NCBI GenBank assembly: GCA_038380795.1
Contig: CM076261.1
Location: forward strand, 95,130,418 to 95,194,417
Reading direction: 5' to 3'
Length of the DNA stretch: 64,000 nt
Source: Pyrocephalus nanus
Taxonomy: Eukaryota; Chordata; Aves; Passeriformes; Tyrannidae
Shown: in pieces, positions 42,839 through 54,138 of the stretch
Layout: each line of letters begins with the position of its first letter
How positions within the stretch are numbered: position 1 is the stretch's first letter
Position numbers and translations under genes: made by a program
The notes under the pieces: generated by a model
Seen by the model: only the letters and a program-made list of their open reading frames with translations
The model's database searches: none
What the model was told of the DNA's origin: nothing

Positions 42839-43359
42839 CCCAAATCCAAAATGAATCAGGGAAGTTTTCAGGAAGACAAGTTTTTCTTGAAAACTCTGCT
42901 TCCTCTGCTCGTTTCTTCTCACAGCACAAAACTTACATTTCAACTCGTGAAGGGCCAGATCTCAACTCCCTTCACTTCCAGATCGTTGCCATCACCTTCT
43001 TTTCCATTTTTTTTATCCCAAATCTCCCAAAAAAGTAGATGCTCAGGACTCTTTGCAGTGCTGATCCTTCCATTTCATCACTAACAAAAGCTGTTACTTC
43101 GCAGGACGTGACACATCTTCAAAACCTGAGGGTGCAGAAATTCACTGCAAAGAGCTTTTTTTTCCTCTGTTTAAGTCTCAGTTGGATGATGATGATGATG
43201 CCTAAAAGCTCCCTCTTAACAGTCAGCTGTAGTTCCTGTGCCAAATGCCAGCCAGGAACAGAAATCTTCAGGAAAGGAGCAGACAAACACTGAATTTTAC
43301 AGCTCAGAAACATCTGCTCCTGCCTTCAGGCCTCCACCCCTTCTTTTATGCTTTATATG
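42839..43359. other. single-copy non-coding sequence
   Basis: A GATGATGATGATGATG run lies near 43185-43200. Nothing else recognised. Confidence 0.45.
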
Positions 43360-43990
43360 CCCGTGTCTGGTGATGATTGATGCATTTTAAACTGTTATTT
43401 AAACTCAGTTAAAGGGAATATTGGCTATTAATCAGCTCTTGCTTTGCTGGAGCTCTTGTATGGCCAGCAGAAATATCCCAAGTGGAGGCAAAGGGTGTTA
43501 ATTCTTCAGTGAGAGTGATTAGACAAGGGGGTTGTTTTACCTTTATTTGATTTTAGGAGGCTTGTCGGGGGTGTTTTTGGGGTTTGTTGCTTTTTTTTAA
43601 TTTTTGAACTTGCTGAACCTCTCAAACACCAGCTTGGCACGTTTCCTTCTCCTTTTTGCAAAGGAGGATAAAGATGGAAATAAATAGACAGATGGTGCAC
43701 ATGAGCCTAATTCATGCAAAGATTCCCATCTTGGGCAGATGGAAATGGATGTTTGAGTACCTTGGGTAGCAAAGCTGCCTTAAAACTTACCTTCCTTTTC
43801 TTTTTTTTTTTTTTTTTTTTTGCTGTGCCATCAGCCTGGTTAATGAGCAGCTCCAAGGCAACTTTTACTGCTGCTCAGGCTCTTGTGCAGATTAATTTTG
43901 CTGCCTTGTGCTCTCCTTGCCCCTCTCCTCCTGAGTTAAATGGGACACCCCGTTTCTTTATTGGCAGAAAATGCAAAATAGGCCCAAAAT
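43360..43990. promoter_or_regulatory. two candidate conserved non-coding elements
   Basis: 43360-43480 (GGTGATGATTGATGCATTTTAAAC, GGCTATTAATCAGCTC) and 43830-43990 (CTGGTTAATGAGCAGC, CAGATTAATTTTGCTGCC, TTTATTGGCAGAAAATGC) are repeat-free and homeodomain-core rich. They are separated by ordinary sequence and a 20-T run (43802-43821). Confidence 0.3.
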
Positions 43991-44565
43991 GTTCCAAGTG
44001 TTGATGCAGGAGAGGAGGGTCTGACCCAGGAGACTCAGGGAAAGGAGAAGGAGAGGCACAAATGTGTCTGAGACTTCCCCACCACCCAACAGGTCATTCC
44101 TTCAGCTCTTTCTCCACCACCAGTGGATCTGCAAAACTCCCCCACGCTGGATTTTTTTTCTCCAAGCGTGTCTGGATGTTCTGTCTGAAAATTATGTGTC
44201 AAATTATCATCTGCCTGATAATCTGGGGGAGGTTTTAAGGGACTCATCCCTCCTCTCTCTTCTTCTTCATCTTTTTAATCTGTTTCCTTTTATTCTCTCA
44301 TCCTCTTTCCACTGATCACTGGTCCACCACACATTGATTTTCACAAAAAAGGTGCAAAATAAGTCAACTTGTCACTCTTTTTATTGAGCAGCTTTCCACT
44401 GGGAATGAAAAGAAAAGACATTGGATAAAAGAGAGTGTTCCTGGAATATTTATTCCACCAAACCCCTCCTCTGCAAGTGTCCACAAGACTCTGCATTTTC
44501 AGACCCAAAAGTAGTTCAAAACTTGTCAAGGACTGGGTGGCATCTGGTTATTTAAATCCTTAATG
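43991..44565. other. single-copy non-coding sequence
   Basis: Pyrimidine-rich near 44240-44310; nothing else recognised. Confidence 0.45.
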
Positions 44566-44624
44566 GCTCTAAATTGAAAGAGGAGAGGTTTAGATGGGAT
44601 ATTGGGAAGGAATTCTTCTCTGTG
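44566..44624 (+). mobile_element. CR1 LINE internal stub
   Basis: AATGGCTCTAAATTGAAAG, GAGAGGTTTAGATGGG and ATATTGGGAAGGAATTCTTC. Cut off where an antisense class D tail begins. Confidence 0.85.
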
Positions 44625-44820
44625 CCACATGGAATTGTTAAGGTTGGAAAAGACCTTTAAGATCATCCAAGTGCAACCATCAACACACCATCACCGCCCC
44701 CATATGCCATATCCACAGGTTTTTGGGACACTTCAAGGGATAGTGACTCCACCACTTCCCTGGGCACCTCATCCTCAGTGCTTGACAACTTTCCATGATG
44801 AAATTTTGCCTAATATTTAA
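44625..44820 (-). mobile_element. CR1 LINE 3' fragment (class D)
   Basis: CCACATGGAATTGTTAAGG, TTGGAAAAGACCTTTAAGATC, CACTTCAAGGGATAGTGACTCC and GATGAAATTTTGCCTAATA. Inserted into or joined to the preceding sense stub. Confidence 0.92.
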
Positions 44821-45203
44821 AATATTTAAAGTCGCCCCTGGTGCAAATTTGGGCCCACACCACCCTGGTTTTGAAATTCCTGCACCAGCTTCACCCCCAG
44901 TTTAAAGCAGAAGGAATTTCTTCTCCTTACAGGAATTAGGTCCTTAATCCCTCAAATGATTGATGTGTCCCAGCTTGGAAAGGGGATCATTCACTGCTGA
45001 CCAGGGACAAAAAGGCAGAATAAATAATTGCAGGATATACTATGGAGAATGGAAAGAATTCTTTAGGAAAAGGAGAGGAGAGAGGGAAAAAAAAAAAAAA
45101 AAAAAAAGACACAGATAATGGGATATTTCCAATACAGCTCTTCAAAGGCATCCTCCTCAAGGCAGTTTCCTACTCACAGGCTTTAGGGTGGTTATTCCAA
45201 CAT
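44821..45203. other. single-copy sequence with 21-A run
   Basis: Poly-A at 45087-45107 within a purine-rich stretch; nothing else recognised. Confidence 0.5.
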
Positions 45204-45405
45204 AAAATCAAAATTTTTAGGGTTGGAAAAGACCCCTGAGATCATAAAATCCAACCTTTTTCCAAACCCCACCATATCACCCAGCCCAGAGCACTGAGTG
45301 CCACGTCCAGTCATTCCTTGGACACCTCCAGGGGTGGGGACTCCAAACCTCTCTGGGCAGCCCCTTCCAATGCCTGAAGACCCTTTTAGGGATGAAACCT
45401 TCCAG
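45204..45405 (-). mobile_element. CR1 LINE 3' fragment (class D)
   Basis: Decayed tail, then GGGTTGGAAAAGACCCCTGAG, CACTGAGTGCCACGTCC, CCTTGGACACCTCC and GGGGTGGGGACTCC. Confidence 0.92.
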
Positions 45406-46898
45406 GGAACTGCATCCTGACTTGCATCAAGGTGCCTGCTCATTGCTGTGATTTCTAAAGCAGCATCAAATGTTAATGGGTGTGAGTAGATCCAGCAATG
45501 AAAATAAACATTTAGTAAGATAACACTTAAAAAATGTTTAAGTTGGTCTTTATACAAGTCAGGGCAAGTGGGAGGGACAACCAAACCAAAACCAAATCCA
45601 AAACCTCGAGGAGGTTCCACAGGTGAAATGGAAAGTGTAGGAAAATTTAAGGCACTCGAATTATCCATGTGCCTTGGGAACATTCAGGCTAGTAGGTGCA
45701 ATTTTATTTTCTAGGAAAATAAATATTTCCTTCATAGATCTCTCAAGGGAGTGACTTCTCTCATGTGGAGTGACTTCAACCTGTGCTTGAGCTTTGATCC
45801 TTAAGAGTGTCAGATTTTTGCTCCTTAAGAATATAAGATTTTCCAAACCAGATGAGGGAATTGTTATGTGTGTAACTGTCCTTGGAGCTGGAGCAGATAA
45901 AATCATCTCAAAACCTCTTTATTCCCAAATCAAAAAGCCTTCTCTTTGTTCCCGACGATGCCTTTGGTTTGAGATTTGCCCTTTGAGCTGGAAACATTCC
46001 CTCTCTTCCCAGTCATTTGGTACCCAAAGTTATGATGATTTTTTGCTTTTTTTTATGGGTGATAAATCAGAGAGAGCTCTTGCTGGAGAAACCTCTCTGT
46101 CTGTGCACAAAGCAACAAGTTGCTCCTGGCTGCCACTTGCCCTCTGGCGGTTTTTTTTTTCAGCGGTAGAAAAGAAGGCAGAGAAATGAGCTCAGCCTTT
46201 GGATTGGAGCAATCCCTCCTCTTCCAAAGGAAGCTGCCTCCCCTCGTTCAACTTTTCAACTTTTGCCAGGGGGTGAATGTAACAGCTTGTTCCTTTTTAT
46301 TTTTTTTTTTTATATATTTTTTCCCCTGCCAGAGTTTTCCCTGGAGAATGACCCTTCGGAGCTCCTGGTTAAAAATAAATGCAGTTTGTAGAGGCAATTT
46401 GTGCTGTGCCAGCCCTGCAGTGCTCCGTGCCCTCCCTGTGCCACTGCCTGCTTTTCCCTCTTGGAAATGGGGAGGAATGGCTAGGGTGAAAAGTTAAAAT
46501 GGAATTGGGAGGAAGGTTTCCATGGAAAATGCTGGGATGGCTGATGAGCTGCACCCGCCTTTCTTCCCCACCTCAGGACTGTGGTAGAGTGAGAAACTTA
46601 TTTTTCACTCAACAGCCAGTGCTGGAGCCACATTTTGGGCTTTTCTGATTTTAAGTGGTCTCTTTGCAGAGCAATGAACGTCAGAGAGGGGCAGGCAAGG
46701 AAATCCAGCCCTTGTGAAGCTAAAAGGAATCGTTAAGATCTCCTGTATGAGCTCCTGTGGACAGAGATGGTGGGTTCATCCCACAACTGCAAGGATGCTC
46801 TTGTGGTTGGAGTCAGGTGAACCTGCTGGGGAGATGCTTTACCTTGATTTAGAGGCTTCCAAGAGGTGATGAATGGAGTGGGTTGGAGGGAGATAACT
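45406..46898. other. single-copy non-coding sequence
   Basis: Long repeat-poor stretch. A T-rich run lies near 46290-46323. Frames of ~80-160 codons here start in or overlap CR1, or have no domain. Confidence 0.45.
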
Positions 46899-47412
46899 GT
46901 GCTGTGTCCAGCTCGGGGCCCTCAGCTCAGGAAGGACATGGAGGGGCTGGAGCAGATCCAGAGAAGAGCAACGAGGCTGGGGAAGGGACTGGAGCACAAT
47001 TGCCATGAGGAGAGGCTGAGGGAGCTGGGGGGGCTCAGCCTGGAGAGGAGGAGGCTCAGGGGACACCTCATCACTCTTCAGTACTCCCTGATAGAAGAGG
47101 GGAGACAGGTGAGGCTCAGCCTCTTCTCCCAGGAACCAGCAGTAGGACAAGAGGGCTCGGTCTCAAACTGTGCCAGGGGAGGGTTGGGTTGGATATCAGG
47201 AAGAAATTCTTTCCAGAGAGAGGGATCAGCCATTGAAATGGGCTGCCCAGGGAGGGGGTGGATTCCCTGTCCCTGGAGGTGTTTAAGGACAGGCTGGATG
47301 TGGCATCAGTGCCATGGGCTGGGAACCACAGCAGGGTTGGATCAAGGGATGGATTTGATGATCTCAGAGGTCCTTTCCAAACCCACTGATTCCATGATTC
47401 CATGATTCTATG
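46899..47412 (+). mobile_element. young CR1 LINE copy (class B) with octamer tail
   Basis: Sense copy from GTGCTGTGTCCAGCTCGGGG through GGGGAAGGGACTGGAGC, CAATTGCCATGAGG and GGATGTGGCATCAGTGCC to ATCTCAGAGGTCCTTTCC, ending in ATTCCATG ATTCCATG ATTCTATG (47389-47412). By eye ~90% or more identical to 62598-63138. Frames read the ORF2 C-terminus (HCHEERLRELGGLSLERR-like) with frameshifts. Confidence 0.97.
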
Positions 47413-48379
47413 AGATTTGAGCCTTGAGTCGTGACTCTGGCAGGCAGAGGGAGCCTGGTTCTTCCTGGGAGCATCCCTGTGTCATACTCCACTCTCTGGG
47501 AGGGCAGCAAGGGGAGAGGGATCTGCCTCCCTCCCTTACAGCTGCATTTCTTGAATGTCTGCTGCTTTTAAGGGCTAGAACTTGTTTTGTGGTTTCTGTA
47601 GATCTTAGGTGATGTTTTGTATTGGAGCTTGTGTTTGTTTACAGTTTTATTTATGTTCTCTTAAGTGTGTTTTTGTAGCTAGTTTTTGTCACAGTTTGTA
47701 CTGATAAAGAGTGTTATTCCATACACTGCTGGAGTGAGGACTTTACAAAGGTGCTGACAGTTTGTTGACAGTGGAATAACTGGTGGGGAATATCCACTGA
47801 GAGGTTTTCCCTTTCCCTGTTAAGTGGAAGTGCCCGAGAAAGGGTGATGGAATCACCCCAATGTGGTGAATGTGCTTGGTGAAAGGTTCCTGCGTGGAAC
47901 ACCAGACAGATTAGGTTGGACTTCTGTGGGTTGTTGTTCCCTGGGACACCAACAGACAGATAGATCTCTGAGGGTCAGACATACCTCCCCCCTTTCTACA
48001 TGACAGGCACATTCCACGCTCACTGGAACAATCTCTCACCACACCAAAACTCCTGCAGCTCATCCTCGTGGTGACTCGGGGCGTGTGCACACCCAGACAT
48101 CCCCCCTTTGGATTTATGTTGGGAAATAATTGCAGTGATTCTCCATCCCAAACAAGGTTAATCAGTGTTGCATCCCTTCCACTTTTTGGATTTTCTTCCT
48201 CAGCTTCAGGAAAACAAACTGATTCCTGCATTATTTTTTTTTTTATTTTTATGGGTATTTTGGTCCCCAGCGCAGCAAAGAGTTTACTAGTCCTGCTTTG
48301 AACTGGTGGGATTATTCCTGGAGCAGAAGGACAAACAGACTGAGGAAGTAACGTGGTGTATTTCCCATGACAGTTCCCA

Positions 48380-48382
<3 letters not shown>
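47413..48382. other. unassigned sequence, possibly an unrecognised mobile-element remnant
   Basis: 47560-48100 has an odd G/T-rich then mixed texture (GTTTGTTTACAG, AGTTTTTGTCACAG, GGTTCCTGCGTGGAACACC, GGACACCAACAGACAGATAG). It includes the 8-9 bp palindrome-like GTTCC..GGAAC near 47886. I cannot place it in CR1 or in the LTR family seen at 32.3 kb. Confidence 0.3.

Positions 48383-48417
<35 letters not shown>
48383..48417. repeat. 35-T homopolymer
   Basis: Longest homopolymer in the window, uninterrupted; not linked to any element with a poly-A tail. Confidence 0.95.
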
Positions 48418-48421
<4 letters not shown>

Positions 48422-49147
48422 AAGAATAAAAGAAAAGGACGATTTTATGGCCTTTATTAATAAAAAAGGCTGCACTGGAGATAAAAGACAGGACAGCAGC
48501 ACATGCCAAATGTGCTTGGCAAGCCCTGAAGCAGTTCCAGGTCTGGTCGATGAGGCACTTGACTAAATTGAGCAAGGGAAAGTTTAAAGTCTGGAGTTTT
48601 TCCTGCTGCAGGTAAAGATTTATTGGGTGTTAAATATCTGCTCAGTTTGGCCCAGAGCCATCCAGGCTTTGACAGGCCAGAGGAAGGAGAGGGTTGGTTC
48701 TGCCTCACCCTTTCCTTACTGGATTTCAGAGTTCCATCATCTCACTCCAGTCCACCGAAATTTCACAAACCATTCTCTCCTCAACTGGTTTGAGATGGTG
48801 CAACCTGTTCATTGAGGGGGGTTTATTCACCAGGTCTAAACATTCCTGCTGGGTTTTTGTGTCCAGTAGTAAATTGAGTGGGTGGTTTCCTCGAGCTAAT
48901 TATTTCTATGGGAATTTTTTGGGCTGCTTGTGGGAGTTTGTTGTTGTTTGTGGTTTTCTGTTGTTTCGGTTTTTGTGTTTGTTTTTTTTTTGTTTGTTTG
49001 TTTTTAAATATTATTGGTGATTTTTTTCCCTTTTTCTGTTTCTTTTATGTTGATTTTTGACACACAAGTTAAAAATCCAGCACTTACATGAGAAGAAAAC
49101 TGAAATTCCAAAGTGAAACTGCTGGTTTTATTGGATTCATTACCAGG
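48418..49147. other. single-copy sequence with G/T-rich run
   Basis: 48925-49045 is GTTT/GTTG-rich (TTTGTTGTTGTTTGTGG, TTTGTTTGTTTG). No element or exon recognised. Confidence 0.5.
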
Positions 49148-49353
49148 CTATATATTTACATATACATATATAAAACATCTATATTTATATCTTATCGATT
49201 TAAATGTTTATATTACTAATATTTTATATTTATAATATTAAATATAATATATAACATATAATAATATAATGTATAATATATTTATACTATTAAAATATTT
49301 ATATATTTTATATAGATATAATATTTTTATATTTTTTATATATATATTCTATT
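49148..49353. repeat. TA-rich low-complexity array
   Basis: About 200 bp of TATATTTATA, AATATAATAT and ATATATATATTC motifs. Confidence 0.92.
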
Positions 49354-50700
49354 TCTTTCTGCTCTATCTACACCAAAGAACTTTTAGACTCAGGAACCAG
49401 GCCAAAAAATCACACTGTGAAGCCATTTTCTTCCCAATACTTTTACTACTTGTATTATTCTAGGTAGTTCAAAACCCTGTTTTTCACTTCCTATTTTTAT
49501 GCTTTTTTTTTTTTTCCCCATTTATTTATGTATTTAGAAGTTATCTGATTAATAAAGTTAATAAAGTGACCTTGATCAGGAGGGCACACCTTGAGCTCAG
49601 ATAACCCTCCACAATCAACCCCAAGATTCACGAGGTGTCTCTGGGTAGAAGCAAAATCCGTCCCTGAATGTAGTTTGTAGCATTTTTTTTCGAGTGGAAA
49701 AGGAAGTTAAATGGATTAAGAGAGTTCTTTGAAGCACTTTGAAATAAAACTTCGTGTGTGTGTGTGTCTACTAAACCGCCCCAAATTGTTGGAGATGTGG
49801 TTAAAAGTGAGACAATGGTGGTGGAGCAGCTGAAAAGCCCAGATTTGGAGGCTTCAGGGCATAACTGGCCCTGTAAGGCTGGTTTGTGGGAGGATGGGGG
49901 TTGTCAGGGCATCACTTGAGCTCTGTAAATGGATCCAAGTCACACTTAGGGAAGGGACAAGAAGTGGCATTAGAGCTGTGCTTGGGCATCTGCAGAACCT
50001 GAAGGCTCTTCCTGCCTCTTTACCCTCCTTGACAGCAAGAAATGGTCTCAGTTATGAGTTGTCACTTGGCATTAAAGCAAATTCCTTCCGCTCCTCTGAG
50101 TGCCAGAGACAGAAACAACAACAAAAAAAATCTGGGAGAATTGTCTGAACGAGCCTCTGGGTCATTGGTAACAACCTTTCATTAGCCAGGGCCAGCTGGG
50201 TGGCAAATAAAGGCAGGAAGGGGCTGGATAAATGTGTTTTGATGCAGCTTCCCCATGGATTTCCAGCAGATCCTGTGTTTGCAGCACTCCTGGCAGTTGG
50301 ACATCCAGCTGAAATTCCTGTTGTGCAGTGTGGGGACAGCTGTGCCAGGGGACTGAGCTGGACAAAGAGCTTGGAGGTTGAAATAAGCTGCAAACCCTCA
50401 GCTGGGGTTGTCCTCATCCTTATTCAGCTGATCAATCCTATGGAACAGAAGGGGAGGCTCCTGCTGTGCCAGGATTTCAGTTTTCCAGAGTGTTTCAAAT
50501 ATTTTAAAGCTAGGCTTTAATGTAGAATCAATTCGTAAATTAAAAGCTTCTCCTAATGTGTTTATTTTTATACACAGAGCCAGACGTGGCCAGGCTGAAT
50601 TAGAAATGCATCTTATAATTTTATATCAATATATTTCATAATATAAAACCTGGTTTGCCCAGTTCTGGGTCTTCTGTCCCAGAATGGAGGGGGAATCCAG
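49354..50700. other. single-copy non-coding sequence
   Basis: Short (GT)n near 49753-49767 and a T-run near 49503-49515. Frames at 49894-50520 overlap on both strands with no domain. Confidence 0.45.
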
Positions 50701-50854
50701 TCATAGAAACATGGAATGGTTTGGGTTGGGAGGGACCTTAAACAACATCCCATTCCAGCCCTTTCAGGGATGGAATGGTTCCAACACTTCCAGGGATGGA
50801 ATTGTTCCAACACTTCCAGGGATGGGACATCCACAACTTCTCAGTCTGAGAGGC
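50701..50854 (-). mobile_element. CR1 LINE 3' fragment (class A), left half of an inverted pair, with internal tandem
   Basis: Tail TCATAGAAACATGGAATGG. Internally a 26-bp unit beginning CAGGGATGGAAT is tandemly repeated (50765-50790, 50791-50816, partial third), replacing the normal CCATGGGCAGGG..AACCTGG region. Confidence 0.92.
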
Positions 50855-50867
50855 CTAAGATGGTCCA

Positions 50868-51201
50868 GGAAATGTTCAAGGCCAGGTTGGATGGGGCTTG
50901 GAGCAACCTGACTTTGGATAAGGGATGGAGGGACAGGAAAGAGGGAACAGTTTCCCACTGCCAGAGGGCAGGGATAGGTGGGATATTGGGAAGAAATTCT
51001 TCCCTGGGAAGGTTGGGAGGCCCTGGCACAGGTTGCCCAGAGAAGCTGTGGCTGCCCCATCCCTGGAAGTGTCCTAAGGCCGGGTTGGATGGAGCTTGGA
51101 GCAACCTGGGCTAGTGGGAGGTGTCCCTACCCATGGGAGAGGATTGGAACTGGATGATCTTCAAAGGTTCCTTCCAACCCAAACCATTCCATGTTTCTAA
51201 G
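50868..51201 (+). mobile_element. CR1 LINE 3' fragment (class A), right half of an inverted pair
   Basis: Contains a doubled CAAGGCCAGGTTGGATGGGG-type region (near 50878 and 51077), the first followed by ACTTTGGATAAGGGATGG. Ends ACCCAAACCATTCC then ATGTTTCTAAGAC. The tail carries the same unusual GTTTC variant as the left partner. Confidence 0.93.
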
Positions 51202-51400
51202 ACTCACTGGCAATTAAATGCTGATTGAACCCGAGGCAACTTCATCTAGAAATTCCTCAAAATTTCAGAGAAAGCCTCTCCCTTTCTGAGCCTCTGCTTT
51301 TTCTCCCAGTCTTTCTCATTCTTACCTGAATTTCCCCATCCCTGGGCCCTGGCCCAGATTGTCCCTGGACCTCAGTCATGGACTTTTCCCTGGATCACAA
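51202..51400. other. single-copy non-coding sequence
   Basis: Nothing recognised. Confidence 0.45.
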
Positions 51401-52250
51401 TCCCAGCAGCACATTAACAAAATTCCAACATGAAATGACAACCATCAGGCCCGGGCACGAGGAGCAAGTCTCAAATAAAAGCCGGGTTTTATCGTGCAGA
51501 GCCATTTTACTGCACAGAGCGAGTTATCCAATTAATAGTTGAAAAATGCCTCAAGATTCCATCAATTAATGCAACGAGGATGTACAAATTACCTATAATT
51601 ATTATTACCTCCATAATCAAGGAACAGATTTTCTCCCTCTTTCCCAGACATTTGGGTAACGAGCTAATGAGGGGATTCCACTTCAGCAGGTGAGCTGAGC
51701 TTTAACACTCAATTTTGCTGGGTGAGTGAGAAAGGCCTTTGAATTATTCCTCTCTCTTCCTGGCCATAAACCTTTTAACAGCTTCAATTTTTTACAAACC
51801 ATAGCCCCTGCATTACAGCCACCACTCCAGTCAGCTTAACTCCTTGTGCTGCTTAATACACTATAAAAACCTCGCTCCTGAAGCACATTTCCATGGAAAC
51901 AGTCCATTAAAAAGGAATTTTATAGCTTATGTTTTCTATAAATGGACAGCTCACTTAATGGCCTTTTACTATTACACTTTGCCAGAGAGGCTTGAAATTT
52001 AACTGTATTTAATTATTTTATAATTTGAGACAGCACTTTCTTAACTATTGTTTTATTTTATTTTTTAATTTTATGGCCATTACAAAATCTCAACTTGGTT
52101 CATTGGGCTTTGAGGGTGAAAATTAACAGTCATGTCCCACATGCAAACTATCTGAACACACCTGTAATAAAGTGAGGTGTTCTCACTGATTTAAGCACTT
52201 CAGGATGTCCAAATTTTATTAATTTTATCCCAAATCTCCCATGGTTCTTA
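51401..52250. promoter_or_regulatory. long candidate conserved non-coding element
   Basis: About 850 repeat-free bases, the most enhancer-like block in the window. It includes GTTATCCAATTAATAG (from ~51532), CATCAATTAATGCAACG, ACCTATAATTATTATTACC, GCTGCTTAATACACTATAAAAACC, TTCCATGGAAAC (51889-51900) and a CTATAAATGG CArG-like site. GTCCATT (51902-51908) and AATGGAC (51941-51947) are exact inverted repeats. No ORF of note. Conservation is not visible from one sequence; the call rests on composition. Confidence 0.5.
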
Positions 52251-52929
52251 TTCCACCTAAAAAGCCTGAAAACACTTTTTTTTTTTTTTTTTGGTGTCAA
52301 GATGACTTAGCAAAGTGGAGTTTTAGGTTGCCTTTATCTAAACCTCTTGATGCCCTCCTGAAATAAAGAGGGGTTGTATTTGCAAGGAAAATCAGAATTC
52401 TCTTTCAGTGGAAGAAAAAAAGAAATAGTGTCAGCACTTTGCTGTTCTCTGGACTCCTCGGGAAGACAATTCATTGTGGGTGCGTTGTCCAATTTATCAG
52501 GGCTCTCCCAAAGGAAGTCTTGTGCCTGTGGTTGAATATCCAGGGAGTTCAGGAGCTTCAGGAAATTCCTTCACTGTCACTTTTTAGTTCATCAACCAAC
52601 ACCTACCGTTAACATCAGCACCCATCAGCTACCAACCAGCATCACCATCTCCTTAAGGAGATTTTCATCAAAATCTACCCTGAATTCGTTGCTTTTTTCA
52701 ACTAAAAGCCTTTTTTTTCCCCAGGCTCAGCTTGAGGATTTTCTATTTGTGTTGAGAAGTCCACAATGTCCACGTGGAAATCTTTGCTGTGTCTGTTTTC
52801 ATGGGGGCCACTCATGTTAAGTCCATGGCCAGTCCCTCTGGTGTTTTCCAGAAGAGCAAGTCTGAGTGTCTGGAGACGCTCAGGAGAAAACTCTGGGCCC
52901 TTGAAGATTCCAGAAGATTCCAGAAGAAT
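52251..52929. other. single-copy non-coding sequence
   Basis: T-run at 52277-52292. Otherwise nothing recognised. Confidence 0.45.
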
Positions 52930-53233
52930 CATCGACTCAAAGAATGGATTGGTTTGGAAGGATCTTCGAGATCATCCCATTCCACCCCCTGTCACGGGCA
53001 GGGACACCTTCCACTAGCCCAGGTTGCTCCAAGCCCTGTCCAACCTGGCCTGAAACAATTCCAGGGATGGGGCAGCCACAGCTTCTCTGGGAATTCTATT
53101 CCAGGGCCTCCCCACCCTCACAGGAAGAATCGTTTCTCCTTAATATCTCATCTTATTTTTCCTGATATCTAATATAAATCCACCCTCTGTCAGTTTGAAA
53201 CCATTCCCTGTGTCCTGTCCCTCCATCCCTTGT
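52930..53233 (-). mobile_element. CR1 LINE 3' fragment (class A)
   Basis: Tail decayed to ATCGACTCAAAGAATGG, then full 3' UTR, AATTCTATTCCAGGGCCTCC, a small duplication around TAATATCTCATCT, GATATCTAATATAAATCC, and end at CCTCCATCCCTTG. An ATTTTA array starts at that truncation point. Confidence 0.94.
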
Positions 53234-53668
53234 AAAATTTTATTTTACTTAATTTAATTTAATTTAATTTAATTTAATTTATTTACTCAATTTTATTTTA
53301 CTTTTATTTTATTTTATCTTATTTTACTTTTTTAACTTTAATTTATTTTACTTATTTTAATTTACTTTATTTTACTTTACTTTACTTAATTTTATATTAC
53401 TTAATTTAATTTAATTAAATTTTATTTACCTAATTTTATTTTACTCTTATTTTATTTTATTTTATCTTATTTTACTTTTTTAACTGTAATTTATTTTACT
53501 TATTTTAATTTACTTTATTTTACTTTACTTTATTTTATTTTACTTTATTTCACCTAATTTTATTTTTCTCTTCCTTTCTTCTCTTTTATTTTTATTTTTT
53601 TCTCTTACTTTTTTCTCTTCTATTTTTATTTTTCCTCTTCCTTTTCTATTCTATTTTTTTCCTCAGGT
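53234..53668. repeat. ATTTTA-type array with a ~143-bp higher-order period
   Basis: Short units TTTAA, TTTTA and TTTACT. A ~120-bp composite block starting ATTTACTCAATTTTATTTTAC (53281) recurs at 53424 as ATTTACCTAATTTTATTTTAC with the same order of sub-blocks (ATCTTATTTTAC, TTTTTTAACT, TAATTTATTTTACTTATTTT). It then grades into T/C-rich sequence. Confidence 0.92.
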
Positions 53669-54138
53669 GACTCAGCACAGGCCACGACCACCCACTCAAA
53701 GGGACTCCAGGAGGGAAAGAAGACAACCTCTTCCTTTCCCAGTCAGATTTTTCCCCTAAATACAAAGGATTTCTCCTGCTGGACACGTCTGTCTGACCAG
53801 CTGCTGCAATTAAAAAGCCTTTAGAGATTTAACAGCTGACCAGAATTAAATTTTGCTTCCTTTTTAGCCTGAGAGCAGCGATGGAGCCAATTCCCTGGAA
53901 AACAATCAGAGTTACAAAAGATGCTCTGATGAGCAGCTATAACAATATTCTCCTTAATACCTTAAATTAATATTCTTCATGCTTATTAAATTCCTGAACA
54001 TTCCCCTCCATCCCTCAACTTGCAGATCCAAGTATTTTTTATTGTCAGTGATGAATATTAAAGAGTTTGGGAGAGTCAGTCACGAGCTCTGTGTGTGCTC
54101 AGTGAGTGCTGGAACACCTCAGTTTGAATAGCCAAAAT
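53669..54138. promoter_or_regulatory. single-copy sequence with candidate conserved element at 53790-54000
   Basis: 53790-54000 is repeat-free and contains GCTGCAATTAAAAAGCC, ACCAGAATTAAATTTTGC, AACAATCAGAGTTACAAAAG and ACCTTAAATTAATATTC. Confidence 0.35.

Noticed and set aside
46866..47405. 179-codon + frame as an independent gene
   Set aside because: It reads the CR1 ORF2 C-terminal region and then CR1 3' UTR after a frameshift.
48383..48417. Retrocopy poly-A tail (35 T, minus-strand retrocopy)
   Set aside because: No coding homology and no target-site duplication were recognisable on either side.
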